64,000 nt of DNA, from the NCBI GenBank assembly GCA_029256105.1, contig JAQSYO010000001.1:124001-188000 (forward strand), written 5' to 3'. Made by a program: the position numbers and the translations under genes. Numbering within the stretch: position 1 is the first letter of the stretch; every line of letters starts with the position of its first letter. The notes beneath the pieces are model-generated. The model saw only the letters and a list, made by a program, of their open reading frames with translations. It ran no database searches and was not told the origin of the DNA. Positions 46,239 to 55,881 of this stretch are shown one piece after another. The DNA comes from Herbinix sp. GTDB taxonomy: Bacteria > Bacillota > Clostridia > Lachnospirales > Lachnospiraceae.

Positions 46239-47285
46239 ATGAAAAGATATGAACAAAACCCAATTATTCAGCCATCCGATGTAAAACCATCAAGAGAAGA
46301 TTTTGAAGTAATTGGTGTATTTAATGCTGGAGTAGCAAAATATAACGATAAGATAATATTATTACTCCGTGTTGCTGAAAAACCAATAGATCGCAAGGAT
46401 GGTATCTGCCGTTCTGTATATTATGATGTAAATGCAGGTGAGATTAAACTTTTAGAATTTGACCAAGCGGATAAAGAGATTGATTTGTCGGATTCCAGGT
46501 GGATTAAAACTCCCTCGAAGAATTATATTACTTCGATATCGCATTTTCGTTTGGCAAGTAGCGAGGATGGTCTTCACTTTGATATAGATGAGAAACCCAG
46601 TATGAGTGCTTCAAATTTATACGAAATATACGGAATTGAAGACCCTCGTATCACGTTGATCGATAAGGAGTACTACATTAGTTATAGTGCCATATCCGAT
46701 GTGGGGATTACAGAATGTTTGGCGGTAACAAAGGATTTCAATAATTTTGAAAGGTTAGGCGTTATATTTCATCCGGATAATAAGGATGTAGAAATCTTTC
46801 CTGAAAAAATAGGGGGATACTATTATGCCTTAAATCGCCCGTCCACCTCATTATTTGGTAAGCCGGATATTTGGATTGCCAAATCTCCTGATCTAATGTG
46901 TTGGGGAGATTACCGTTATCTTATGGGTGCCAGGGAAGGTTCGTGGGATAATGGACGTATTGGAGGAAGTGCAATCCCTATTCGAACAGAACAAGGTTGG
47001 CTCGAGATCTACCATGGTGCGACGAAGGAGGATGTCTATTGTTTGGGTGCAGTACTGCTAAAGATTGACGAGCCATATAAAGTGATCGCCCGTTCAACGA
47101 AGCCCATTCTGAAGCCGGAAGCAGACTATGAGAAGGAAGGCTTCTTCGGAGGAGTTGTGTTCTCCTGTGGTGTAATACTTGAGGATAAACTTGTTCGAAT
47201 TTATTATGGAGCTGCTGATACCTGTATGTGCTATGCAGAAGCAAGCTTGGAAGAAATTATGGATACCTTGGAGGATGTAGATTAG
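46239..47285 (+). CDS. GH130 mannoside phosphorylase / mannosidase
   Basis: 348 residues, single five-bladed beta-propeller. Motifs: FNAGVAKYNDKIILLLRV, GIEDPRITLID, NRPSTS, and IGGSAIPI with EIYHGA. These are typical of GH130 enzymes that phosphorolyse or hydrolyse beta-mannosides, yielding mannose-1-phosphate in the phosphorylase branch. Cytoplasmic (no signal). It stands alone ~120 bp after a terminator, with AAAGGTAAG before ATG 46239. It fits the mannan-use genes at 2.6-18.8 kb functionally though not physically. Subfamily, and so phosphorylase versus hydrolase, is not resolved here. Confidence 0.85.
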   Translation: MKRYEQNPIIQPSDVKPSREDFEVIGVFNAGVAKYNDKIILLLRVAEKPIDRKDGICRSVYYDVNAGEIKLLEFDQADKEIDLSDSRWIKTPSKNYITSISHFRLASSEDGLHFDIDEKPSMSASNLYEIYGIEDPRITLIDKEYYISYSAISDVGITECLAVTKDFNNFERLGVIFHPDNKDVEIFPEKIGGYYYALNRPSTSLFGKPDIWIAKSPDLMCWGDYRYLMGAREGSWDNGRIGGSAIPIRTEQGWLEIYHGATKEDVYCLGAVLLKIDEPYKVIARSTKPILKPEADYEKEGFFGGVVFSCGVILEDKLVRIYYGAADTCMCYAEASLEEIMDTLEDVD

Positions 47286-47416
47286 AGTTAAATAAACTAG
47301 AAAATCTAAATTCTGCACCCCGAATCCGCAGTAAATTTTCACAGATTGTTATATCACATAAATACATGCAGTTCTTTTCTATAACGCAAGATTATTAATA
47401 TACTGTGAGGTGCATT

Positions 47417-48103
47417 ATGAATATTTTTATTGTTAGACATGCAGAAAGCTATAATAATACACAAGGTAAAATGTTGTCTACTACTGATTTAGCTTTGACC
47501 GTAAAGGGAGTGAAACAGGCAGAAGCTCTTTACAAAAGTATAAGTAAATTATTTATTTCAAATCAATTTGATTACATTTTTAGTAGTCCATTAATAAGAG
47601 CAGTTCAAACTGCTGTGATTGTAAGCAAAACACAAAATATAGTCACAACAGATTTATTAGGTGAAATGAATTTAGGGGTGTTTGAAGGGTTAACCTGGAA
47701 TGAGAGAACTTTGATGTTTCCTAATGTTGATATAGATAACGCATTGTCGCACGTAGATTGCGTAAAAGGAGAAAGTTATTTGACGGTTGAGAGTCGTTGC
47801 ACCGAGTTCATTCACCGATTTCTAAAAAATATTGATGAAAATTCTAATATACTTATAACGACTCACGGTATTACTATGCGTATATTAACAAATGTTCTGT
47901 TGAACAAACCAAGAGAACATGTAAATTATTTGAACTGGGCTGAAAACACGGCTATAACACATATTGAATATGACAACTCAAAAAGTTATGGTAAGGCTAT
48001 CTGCATAAATAATAGACAACATCTTTTTTCTGATGAATTGAGAAATAAAGATTATGAATCATGGGGACTGTTTTCAAAATCAGATTACTTATCATTAGCT
48101 TAG
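47417..48103 (+). CDS. histidine phosphatase (phosphoglycerate-mutase-like)
   Basis: 228 residues from ATG 47417; the GTG 12 bases earlier overlaps the GAGGTG ribosome binding site. The catalytic RHAES motif is at residues 7-11, followed by FSSPLIRAVQTA and a second His in ITTHGITMR, the complete histidine-phosphatase core. A Glu in LGEMNLGVFEGLTW serves as proton donor. Substrate unknown: the branch includes phosphosugar, nucleotide-loop and broad-specificity phosphatases. A single gene with a terminator behind it. Confidence 0.88.
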   Translation: MNIFIVRHAESYNNTQGKMLSTTDLALTVKGVKQAEALYKSISKLFISNQFDYIFSSPLIRAVQTAVIVSKTQNIVTTDLLGEMNLGVFEGLTWNERTLMFPNVDIDNALSHVDCVKGESYLTVESRCTEFIHRFLKNIDENSNILITTHGITMRILTNVLLNKPREHVNYLNWAENTAITHIEYDNSKSYGKAICINNRQHLFSDELRNKDYESWGLFSKSDYLSLA

Positions 48104-48144
48104 TAATGGAATAAACATAGGCTGAGTAGAGCCAAATAAATGTA

Positions 48145-48176
48145 AAAGGCTATCCGAGTGTGGACAGCCTTTTTAT
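48145..48176 (+). terminator. terminator of the histidine phosphatase gene
   Basis: AAAGGCTATCC pairs with GGACAGCCTTT (one mismatch) around GAGTGT, followed by TTTT. The following ~240 bp to the convergent hydrolase gene show nothing coding. Confidence 0.75.
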
Positions 48177-48418
48177 TATCACTAAAAATCATTAGAAATT
48201 CATTGATTTGAGGTGTGAATATAATTGTGATTTAGTATATTGTTTTATAACTTTGTACCTCAAAATCAAACCCGTTAAACTCTATGCCCCTCCTTTTTGT
48301 TAGGGCAGAATACAATATCTTTATCTAACAGAGCCTAATATATAGATAATTGTACCATATATTATTTTTTACCATTAATATTGTAAAAGTATTCTGCTCA
48401 TATACTAAGCTAATCTTG

Positions 48419-49120
48419 TCATTTCATAAAGTCCACAATAGCCATCGCTGCAATATCCTGTTGCTCCTCTCGTGTAATTGTGGCGGTTCCATCTCCCTTT
48501 TGCTCTCCATAATTTCCATAATACGCATGATTACCGCCTTCAATAACCACAATATTTTCCTCATAAGTAATCTTAGTTTTATCAAGAACCATGTCATTAG
48601 AGCCATAGATTGTTAAGGCTCGCTCAGGCTTGATATCACCATAAATATAGGCACCCAATAAGAGTAACCCTTCCACTTTATCTGGATGTTTAGCCATGTA
48701 ACTACTTGCCATAGCGCCTCCCAGGGAATGGCCACCAATGTACCAGCTTTTGATATTAGGTAACTTATCATAGATGCCCTCGGCAGCATTTACATTAAAT
48801 ACAGCAAGATGAAAGGGCATTTTCACGAGTACACAGGTAATCCCATTCTCTGCAATTTTATGAAGTAGAGGATAATAAGCCATAGCATCCACTTTTCCAC
48901 CTGGATAGAAAATCAGTGCCGAACCGCTATCGTCAGTTGTATGAAAGATAGTTAGATTCTGGTCAACCGTAATCTTTTCCGACGCTTGATCAGAGGCCAT
49001 TACACTTAATGCAATATCATCTGCCTTATAATAATCGGTTACATAGAGAAAGAAGGCGGCAGTAGATATTATTATCACGGAGACTATACTAATAAGAATG
49101 ATCTTAATTATTTTTTTCAT
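48419..49120 (-). CDS. membrane-anchored alpha/beta hydrolase
   Basis: About 233 residues from ATG 49120 (GGTGA before it), overlapping the end of the MFS gene by 17 bp. N-terminal membrane anchor (~3-25), then a compact alpha/beta-hydrolase fold facing outward: oxyanion strand FYPGGKVDAMAY, nucleophile Ser in IGGHSLGGAM, Asp in YGSNDMVLD, and His in EGGNHAYYGNYG. The substrate is unknown; relatives act as lipases or esterases. It is co-transcribed with MarR and MFS genes, so it is part of a detoxification or export unit. Confidence 0.8.
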   Translation of the reverse strand: MKKIIKIILISIVSVIIISTAAFFLYVTDYYKADDIALSVMASDQASEKITVDQNLTIFHTTDDSGSALIFYPGGKVDAMAYYPLLHKIAENGITCVLVKMPFHLAVFNVNAAEGIYDKLPNIKSWYIGGHSLGGAMASSYMAKHPDKVEGLLLLGAYIYGDIKPERALTIYGSNDMVLDKTKITYEENIVVIEGGNHAYYGNYGEQKGDGTATITREEQQDIAAMAIVDFMK

Positions 49121-51404
49121 TGTCACCAAAATCAACTTTCTTAGATTTATAAAACATTAATAACACCAGCGCAATAAATGCTGCAATTGCTGCAGTGTAA
49201 TATACATTTTTAAAGCCTTGATTTAGTGTTGCTTGAAAGGTATCTTGTAGCTTTTCATCTTTGCTACCAATCTCACCGATATAGTTTGACTTAGCGGTTT
49301 CAAAGGAAGAAGGGATCGCCGCTTTCAGAGTAGTCATTTTATCCTTCAAGTCGTTCATCTTTGTAACACTGCTTTCCATTGCAGTAATAGCAATGGCCAT
49401 GTCATCTTTATTTTTTGTATTTGTCTCTACTTTCTGTTCCAGTGCTTCGATCCCTAGGTTAAGCTCATCAATTTTTTGCTTTAACTCCTCTGCGGTAGTC
49501 ACTTTCTCCAGTTCTTCCAATGCACTTGGTGGTATCTCAATATTAGCAGGAATTAAATCTGCGATACTCATACCAGGCTGTAATTGGATTGTGCCCATAT
49601 TTGTGAGCATATCGTATGCGCTTTTAAGAAGTAATACTGTGCTTTTTTGGGCATTTAGTCCCGCCTGCATTCCAGCGATGCCCTCGGAAATTCCATTGTA
49701 TCCATCTTTTAATTGTGAAAGAGCAGGTGCCATTTCAGAAGAACCGGTAGTAATCCCTTGAATGCCACTATCAATGCCAGTTTGAATTTTGGTTATAATA
49801 CCGAGGGACATGGCTTCAAACATTCGGTCAGCTAAGGTTTGGCTGTTTTGAGTGATGGTTGTAACATCCGACGTTTGCATGAGTGCGATTAAATCATCCG
49901 GCATTTTATAATTACTGTTACTGTTAAAGTTGATTTCAACAGTCTGCATCGATGCTAGATCTGGAATAGTTACATTGGCTAATTTATCCTTCATTTGTGG
50001 ATTTTCTTTAAACTCGTCAAGGGCCGCGGTAATCTCTTGTGAATAAGGAAGCGGCGGCAAGGTGATCTCTTTCGGAAGCAAATTCATGATATCTGTTTGA
50101 ACCAGACTACCTGCATGAGCAAGAAATCCTACCATAATTGCAGGTGCTACTGCTGTACCAATCGAACGAATAAGGGAGAGAGTAGCAAGTGCGGAATTAG
50201 ATTCCTTCGCATCTGTATTCTGAAGCATCATATAATTAAGTGGGGTACCCATTGTAAAACCGATACCGACGCCAATGAGCATAAGCGATATCGCTACAGT
50301 TATAATATTAGGATAATTAGTGGTTACAAAAATCAGGAATAGGGATCCGATAATGGATACAATAAATCCTATGGATAAGATAAACTTAACTCCAAACCGA
50401 TCAATTAGTTTCCCGGAAAGTGGTGCTCCAAAGCCTGCAAATACACCTAGAATAATTACAAAATAACCACCGTTACCAGAAGCTATTTTAAGCGCATTTT
50501 CAGAAAACTGAGGTACAAATATCATACCCATCATAACGATTCCGCTAATAAATGAAATTATCAAGGTGAGAAGGATATTTTTGTTAGTAAAGTACGATAA
50601 GTTCATAACTGGGTCGGATACCTTCTTTTCAATCAATAGGAAAATCGGTAAAAGTACAAGAAATAGGAGTAAGAAGGGATAAACCTCAGTGCTGATCAGG
50701 GTTTCTTTAAAGTGAAAGAAATCAATATTTGTAAGTCCATACAACAGGGATACAACCATAGTGACAATGGTTAAGATACCAAAATAGTCTATGCTTCGTG
50801 TATTCGTAATTTTTGTGTTGGGAAGAGTTAGAAAGCCAATGATTAAGACAAAAATTGCAATCGGAATGTTTATGTAAAATATAAATTGCCAGTTGTTAAC
50901 GCCAAAGAGATTTAATATAGCACTGCCGGCAGAAGCACCAAAGATATTAGCCACACCATAAACACCACCAACAAGGCCCAGTGCCATGCCCCTTTTTTCA
51001 GCGGGGAAGCTAGTGCCAAATTCTGCAGTTGCGATCGGCATAATGCCACCGCCGCCAATTGCTTGAATTACTCTGGCAATCAGTAAGAGGGTAAAGCTTC
51101 CGAAGTTCTGTGATAGTCCACAGAAAAGGGAACCGAGGCCAAATAAGAAAATACTGGTTAAATAGATATACTTTCTTCCGAATTTATCTGCTAGTTTTCC
51201 CATAATAGGAATACTTGCAGCATAGGCGAGTGTATAAATCGTTATCATCCAAATGCCGACTTGTTCATTTACATCCAAATTATTCTGTATGATTGTTCTC
51301 GCCGGGGTAACAATTCCGGTATCAATCGCTCCCATGAACACACCGAATAGATAAATAACCATGATTAGTATAAGACTTGGTTTTCGCTCTGATTTCGTTT
51401 TCAT
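49104..51404 (-). CDS. DHA2-type MFS drug transporter with a large extracytoplasmic insert
   Basis: 766 residues, much longer than the usual ~480-500 of EmrB/QacA transporters. Fourteen-helix plan: motif A GKLADKFGRK, motif C region AIGGGGIMPIATAEFG, GSLFCGLSQNFG. About 270 residues (~430-705) are inserted between the last two helices. They are rich in Ala, Met, Gln and Lys with coiled-coil heptads (AALEQKVETNTKNKDD region) and probably form an outside extension. ATG 51404 overlaps the marR stop by 4 bp. Expected role: proton-driven export of a toxic compound, controlled by the MarR protein. Confidence 0.87.
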   Translation of the reverse strand: MKTKSERKPSLILIMVIYLFGVFMGAIDTGIVTPARTIIQNNLDVNEQVGIWMITIYTLAYAASIPIMGKLADKFGRKYIYLTSIFLFGLGSLFCGLSQNFGSFTLLLIARVIQAIGGGGIMPIATAEFGTSFPAEKRGMALGLVGGVYGVANIFGASAGSAILNLFGVNNWQFIFYINIPIAIFVLIIGFLTLPNTKITNTRSIDYFGILTIVTMVVSLLYGLTNIDFFHFKETLISTEVYPFLLLFLVLLPIFLLIEKKVSDPVMNLSYFTNKNILLTLIISFISGIVMMGMIFVPQFSENALKIASGNGGYFVIILGVFAGFGAPLSGKLIDRFGVKFILSIGFIVSIIGSLFLIFVTTNYPNIITVAISLMLIGVGIGFTMGTPLNYMMLQNTDAKESNSALATLSLIRSIGTAVAPAIMVGFLAHAGSLVQTDIMNLLPKEITLPPLPYSQEITAALDEFKENPQMKDKLANVTIPDLASMQTVEINFNSNSNYKMPDDLIALMQTSDVTTITQNSQTLADRMFEAMSLGIITKIQTGIDSGIQGITTGSSEMAPALSQLKDGYNGISEGIAGMQAGLNAQKSTVLLLKSAYDMLTNMGTIQLQPGMSIADLIPANIEIPPSALEELEKVTTAEELKQKIDELNLGIEALEQKVETNTKNKDDMAIAITAMESSVTKMNDLKDKMTTLKAAIPSSFETAKSNYIGEIGSKDEKLQDTFQATLNQGFKNVYYTAAIAAFIALVLLMFYKSKKVDFGDNEKNN

Positions 51405-51832
51405 ATGGTGTCCCCTCCATTGATATGATTTGTTGCATTCTTTGATATCTTCATTGCTATATCAGTAAATAAATTCAGTTCTTCCTCTGTGATTCCGCTA
51501 GACAAAATATCATTCCATTCATTTTGAAGGGACTTCATCTCGTCGATAATGGACTTGCCGGTCGCAGTAAGTGTAATCAGTTTTTCACGTTGATTTCTTT
51601 TATTCGTCTGACGGTTAATGTAATTTTTGTTCTCTAATTTTTTGATGGTTTTAGCGATTGCACCTTTATCGATCATATAATATTGTGCGATTGAATCTTG
51701 GTTTGCCTTTTCGTTGGTGACTAGGTAGATTAGAATTCCATATTCCGCATAGCCAATTTCAAACTTTTGTAACCTTCTCATGGTAAAAATATTACTGTAT
51801 CGAGTTATAATTGAAAGATTGTGAATTAACAT
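51401..51832 (-). CDS. MarR-family transcriptional regulator
   Basis: 143 residues. Winged helix-turn-helix with KANQDSIAQYYMIDKGAIA (recognition region) and the wing RQTNKRNQREKLITLT typical of MarR; helical ends form the dimer. ATG 51832 after TTAGGAG. First gene of the marR-MFS-hydrolase operon, with two palindromes right at its promoter, so autorepression released by a small molecule is likely. Ligand unknown. Confidence 0.92.
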   Translation of the reverse strand: MLIHNLSIITRYSNIFTMRRLQKFEIGYAEYGILIYLVTNEKANQDSIAQYYMIDKGAIAKTIKKLENKNYINRQTNKRNQREKLITLTATGKSIIDEMKSLQNEWNDILSSGITEEELNLFTDIAMKISKNATNHINGGDTI

Positions 51833-51872
51833 AGTACACTCCTAACCGCACTTGCTTTATTTGAATTAAATA

Positions 51873-51931
51873 GTTGCCATTGCAACAGTTGTAATTACAA
51901 CTATAATAACAGTAAAAATATGTAATGTCAA
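51873..51931 (-). promoter_or_regulatory. MarR promoter with twin operators
   Basis: Minus-strand TTGACA (51926-51931), 17-base spacer, TATTAT (51903-51908). Directly downstream lie the perfect palindrome AGTTGTAATTACAACT (51887-51902) and a second, GTTGCCATTGCAAC (51873-51886). A repressor bound there would block transcription. Confidence 0.8.
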
Positions 51932-52144
51932 TATGAGAACCATAAAGAGATATCTTGATATACCAAGAAATGTAAGTTATACTATAGGCTAAACAGCCGT
52001 AACTTGGCCCTAATATCCTTATTGTAACATCGGAATACAGTCATTACATTAATGTATGAGAAGGGAGCTTAAGGATGTAGAACATTGAATTTAAAGGTTA
52101 GTGTTATAGTTTTCTATAGACTTCTATATTTTAGGGAGAATTTA

Positions 52145-53050
52145 ATGGTAAAAAAAAGAATTGATGAATGTGAATTTGAGTTGAAAGAAGACCATGATTT
52201 TTCATGGCTAAGTAACTATGGAACTGTATTTGCAGTATTTGCGGGACAAGATTCAGGAAATATAGCTTTCGGAACTCAGGATGGAAAGAATAAGTACTTT
52301 ATAAAATATGCCGGATGTCATACAAAAGAGTACACTGGTGAAATTGCTGATGCTATCATTCGGATGAAAGCCGCTGCCCATGTATATGAGGATATTAAAC
52401 ATCCAAACTTAATTCAATTGCTTTGGCACGGTGAAATAGGAAAAGGCTATGCTTCTATTTATAAATGGGCCAAGGGGGAATGCTTACATGCTCATTGGAA
52501 CTTTGAAGCGTTTCCCAAATACACGCATCCGCAATCACCTAATGTTAAGTTCAGCAGCCTAGATCTTCGGTACAAGTTGGAATGCTGTGATGTAATTTTT
52601 AGTTTACATGAAGAGGTTGCGAAACAAAATTATGTTGCCATAGATTTTTATGATGGTAGTATCATGTATGATTTTGATACGAATACAACAACGATCTGTG
52701 ATATTGACTTTTATGCAAAGAAACCATACATAAATGAAATGGGTAGAATGTGGGGCTCCTCAAGGTTTATGTCACCGGAAGAATTTATAAAGGGAGAGGT
52801 TATAGATGAAGTGACCAATGTATTTACGATGGGAGCCGTTGCATTTGAAATACTGGGAAACAATCATGACCGAAATTTAGAGACCTGGAAGGCACCAGAA
52901 CTTTTATTTGCGGTTGCTACAAAAGCAACTAGTCAAGCTAGAGAAGATAGATATAACTCAATACAAGAATTTCGCATTGCCTGGAATGAAGCAAAAAAAA
53001 TAATATACGAAAATCAATATAGAAAAAACAATATAGTAAAAATAATATAG
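52145..53050 (+). CDS. divergent protein-kinase-like protein
   Basis: About 301 residues from ATG 52145 (TAGGGAGA before it); the frame extends upstream without a site. The pattern is that of a small Hanks-type kinase: a beta-strand Lys (KYFIKYAG), helix Glu region, hinge SIYKWAKGECLH, a catalytic loop AIDFYDGSIMYD in place of HRDLKxxN, metal-loop CDIDFY in place of DFG, and SSRFMSPEEF like the APE motif. Asp residues needed for catalysis appear to remain. No membrane helix, so cytoplasmic. Relatives are usually called Ser/Thr kinases or phosphotransferases. The stop codon lies inside a 14-bp tandem repeat. Confidence 0.65.
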   Translation: MVKKRIDECEFELKEDHDFSWLSNYGTVFAVFAGQDSGNIAFGTQDGKNKYFIKYAGCHTKEYTGEIADAIIRMKAAAHVYEDIKHPNLIQLLWHGEIGKGYASIYKWAKGECLHAHWNFEAFPKYTHPQSPNVKFSSLDLRYKLECCDVIFSLHEEVAKQNYVAIDFYDGSIMYDFDTNTTTICDIDFYAKKPYINEMGRMWGSSRFMSPEEFIKGEVIDEVTNVFTMGAVAFEILGNNHDRNLETWKAPELLFAVATKATSQAREDRYNSIQEFRIAWNEAKKIIYENQYRKNNIVKII

Positions 53051-53084
53051 AAAAAATAATATAGAAAAAACAATTTAGAAAAAT
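53015..53084. repeat. 14-bp tandem repeat, 5 copies, across the stop codon
   Basis: Units such as CAATATAGAAAAAA and TAATATAGAAAAAA, five in a row at exactly 14-bp spacing. The kinase-like gene stop (TAG, 53048-53050) is in the third unit. Confidence 0.85.
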
Positions 53085-53175
53085 AATTAAAATCTATATG
53101 AGCAGTCTTTGTACTATTAAGTAGTAGGATAGGCTCAATAAAAGTTGTGGTAGGTATGGAGGAAAGAAATTAAAG

Positions 53176-54714
53176 ATGATGAAACATAGACAAGTTATTC
53201 ATTTGATTAGTATTTTATGTATAATAGTTTCCTTAGGGAATTATGCGAATAGAGCATATGCAGCGGAAATAAATGTGACTGGGACAACCGGTCAAATAAC
53301 TGAAAATCAATTAGATAAAAATAGTGATATAAATGGAACGATAGATCCCTTGGAGATAGGAGATAAGGTAGTAGGAGAGTTATCGGAAGTACAAGAAGAT
53401 GGTACATCAAAGGATCAACAGGCAACCGAGGAGCAAGAGGTCACAGATGATCAAAAGCAAACAGAGGATCAAGAAATAACTGATGTAGTTGATCAGAAGA
53501 AGGAATACGCCGGTAAGATTATATTAGATGTGAAAAAAGTTTCCATAAAACAAGGGGAAGACTATATCCTAGAAGCATCATTAACAGAAAATAATCTAAG
53601 CGATGAGAAAGTCAGGTATTATAGTGGCGATAAGAAGATTATAACTGTTTCACAAAAGGGAGTAATAAAGGCAGTACATTGGGGTGAGGCGACGGTGACC
53701 GTGACCCTTGGAGAAGCAAAGGCAGTTTGCAAAGTGACAGTAACAAAGGATGTGCAAATATTGATTAGCGCAGCAGGTGATGTCACCTTATCCAGTGATA
53801 TTAAGCAGTCGGCAAGTGTAAATTTCTTTTCAGTTTACAATAAGCAAAAGAATAACGCCTACTTTTTTAAAAATGTTAAATCAATTTTTGAAAAAGATGA
53901 TATGACAATTGTTAATTTTGAAGGTACATTAAGTAATCGGGGAAGCCGGGTAGAGAAACAGTGGGCCTTCAGAGGAAAACCGTCCTATATAGATATTTTA
54001 AAGAAAGGATCAATTGAAGCCGTTGCTTTTGCGAATAATCATGTCAAAGATTATGGCCAAATTAGTTATACAGATACAATAAACAGTTTTAAAAAAGCGA
54101 ATATTGTTTATTCCTCCTATAGTGAAATTGGAATTTACGAGGTAAAAGGGATCAAAATTGGTATGATATCCATTCAAGAAACATCAGTAGCAAAGGTGGA
54201 TTATGTTGCTACACTCCGTAAAGCGTTAAAAACGATGAAAGAGAAAAAACCCGATTTATTAATCGTTAGTTTTCATTGGGGAATTGAAAGAACAAGTAAT
54301 GCAACAAAAGCTCAGACTGATTTAAGCCGGATTGCGATCGATGAAGGGGGTGCAGATCTGGTATTAGGTCATCACCCACATGTTCTTCAACCGATTGAAA
54401 AGTATAAAAATGCCTATATTGTATATAGCCTTGGGAATTTCTGCTTTGGAGGAAATACGAACCCTCCGGACAAGGATACGATGATTTATCAACAGACCTT
54501 TACCTTTCATAATGATAAATTAGTTCCTGATGATAAGATACGAATTATTCCATGCTCCGTTTCTTCTATTAGTACAAGTAATAATTATCAGCCTATGCCT
54601 AGTGTGGGCAGCGAGAAAACTAGAATTCTTAAGCGATTGAATAGCTATAGTAAGCAATATAGGATTACTTTCAACAAAAGTGGAACTCTTATTAAGAAGA
54701 CCGTGACACAATGA
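53176..54714 (+). CDS. secreted CapA-family protein with Ig-like domain
   Basis: 512 residues (ATG 53176 or the next codon). Signal peptide cleaved near AYAAE, then a Glu/Gln/Asp/Thr-rich linker (~30-110), a Big2-like Ig domain (~110-195, ending VCKVTVTKD), and a CapA metallophosphatase-like domain (~195-460): ISAAGDVTL, NFEGTLSNRGS, FANNHVKDYG, VSFHWGIERTS, VLGHHPHVLQP, YSLGNFCFGG. CapA proteins take part in poly-gamma-glutamate or related polymer handling. No CapB/CapC genes are nearby, so a wall-associated hydrolase role is equally possible. Confidence 0.85.
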   Translation: MMKHRQVIHLISILCIIVSLGNYANRAYAAEINVTGTTGQITENQLDKNSDINGTIDPLEIGDKVVGELSEVQEDGTSKDQQATEEQEVTDDQKQTEDQEITDVVDQKKEYAGKIILDVKKVSIKQGEDYILEASLTENNLSDEKVRYYSGDKKIITVSQKGVIKAVHWGEATVTVTLGEAKAVCKVTVTKDVQILISAAGDVTLSSDIKQSASVNFFSVYNKQKNNAYFFKNVKSIFEKDDMTIVNFEGTLSNRGSRVEKQWAFRGKPSYIDILKKGSIEAVAFANNHVKDYGQISYTDTINSFKKANIVYSSYSEIGIYEVKGIKIGMISIQETSVAKVDYVATLRKALKTMKEKKPDLLIVSFHWGIERTSNATKAQTDLSRIAIDEGGADLVLGHHPHVLQPIEKYKNAYIVYSLGNFCFGGNTNPPDKDTMIYQQTFTFHNDKLVPDDKIRIIPCSVSSISTSNNYQPMPSVGSEKTRILKRLNSYSKQYRITFNKSGTLIKKTVTQ

Positions 54715-54722
54715 ATTAATTC

Positions 54723-54772
54723 AATAAACCTCCCAAACGAATGCCATATTCTATTCGTTTGGGAGGTTTATT
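54723..54772. terminator. bidirectional terminator
   Basis: AATAAACCTCCCAAACGAAT pairs with ATTCGTTTGGGAGGTTTATT; both sides are AT-rich ends. Its core matches the terminator at 36740 (ACCTCCCAAA). Serves capA-type gene and the convergent GNAT gene. Confidence 0.85.
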
Positions 54773-54778
54773 TCAACA

Positions 54779-55639
54779 TTAAAGAGGAAGGTACATTTCA
54801 TACTGTTCAATCTTATCTTTTTGAAATTGTAGTTTTCTGAAAAATCCCTCCAGTAAGGCATTGCTTGGAATACAAACAGTCATTTTCTCCACCTTTAACT
54901 GTTGGAGTGCTGCTAGCACTAAATAATGCGCAAGTCCTTTTGAGCGATATGCTGGATCAACCCATAGAAAGTTAATTTTACCTTTTGAATTCACTGCAAT
55001 CATAGCCAGGAGTTGGTCTTCATCATACATACCAAGAAAGACATCATTTGTAGTATGCTCGTAATAAGGGGTATCACTTTGCCAATTGATGTGGCAGGCT
55101 CTCAATTTATCGCGAAAGCCTTTTATATTATCATAGGTTAGTGTTGTAAGTTTATAAGGAGGAGCTTCCATCAAAGAGGGAATGGATGTTACGGTGGCGG
55201 AGTAGTATTTCAAAATAGTCGCTTCTAGGTATCCCTGTTTCTTGTAAAATTTAATAGCTCTATGATTTTCTCGGAGTACTTCAAGGAATAATTGCTTACA
55301 ACCTGCATTGATTGCCGCTTTCTTGTGCATTTCAAATAATACTTGACTTATGCCCTTTCCGCGATACTCTGGACTAAGACATAACGTACCACAACGCATG
55401 GTCTTTATACCATCAAATATGCGAATGCCGCTTAATATAAGCCCAACGGGATGAATATCATCAAAGGCAATATAAGAATAATCCAGTTGATTTCCTTCGG
55501 GACCCCAGAAATGAGTATTAAAATCGATTTCATTTATAGTCACTGGAATAATATAGTCTGAGAAACCAAGACGAAAGGCTTCAAAAATTTGTTTTAAAGA
55601 GACATCAGTACAAGTTTTATATGTAATCATATAATTCAC
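54779..55639 (-). CDS. tandem GNAT acetyltransferase
   Basis: 286 residues with two GNAT modules. The first (1-~150) carries the acetyl-CoA motif LSPEYRGKGISQVLFEMH and a complete core (EVLRENHRAIKFYKKQGY). The second (~165-286) has WVDPAYRSKGLAHYLVLAAL. Which module is catalytic is not obvious; both keep an R/QxxGxG/A-like loop. ATG 55639 after AAAGGAG. It stands alone. Substrate (amino group of small molecule, peptide or antibiotic) cannot be predicted. Confidence 0.85.
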   Translation of the reverse strand: MNYMITYKTCTDVSLKQIFEAFRLGFSDYIIPVTINEIDFNTHFWGPEGNQLDYSYIAFDDIHPVGLILSGIRIFDGIKTMRCGTLCLSPEYRGKGISQVLFEMHKKAAINAGCKQLFLEVLRENHRAIKFYKKQGYLEATILKYYSATVTSIPSLMEAPPYKLTTLTYDNIKGFRDKLRACHINWQSDTPYYEHTTNDVFLGMYDEDQLLAMIAVNSKGKINFLWVDPAYRSKGLAHYLVLAALQQLKVEKMTVCIPSNALLEGFFRKLQFQKDKIEQYEMYLPL

Positions 55640-55881
55640 TCCTTTAATAAGTAAAGTGCTACTATGATGCTTAGTATCGTCCTAGTTTGACTAAAAGCAT
55701 CCTGTACGGATAAATCGTCCGTAACCATATCTTAACATTATAAAAGTCAAAACCGCAAGTAGAATCTCGTATCCTTGAAGCCTATATGGTAGCCATAAAA
55801 AAAGTTTGATTGCATTAATAAAGTAAGGCTTTATTATATGAATCCATTAACTAAAGGTAGTTTTTCATATTTGGGTTCGCC

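Noticed and set aside
48350-48616. Plus-strand frame opposite the alpha/beta hydrolase
   Set aside because: Antisense to a gene with a complete catalytic set; no start signals.
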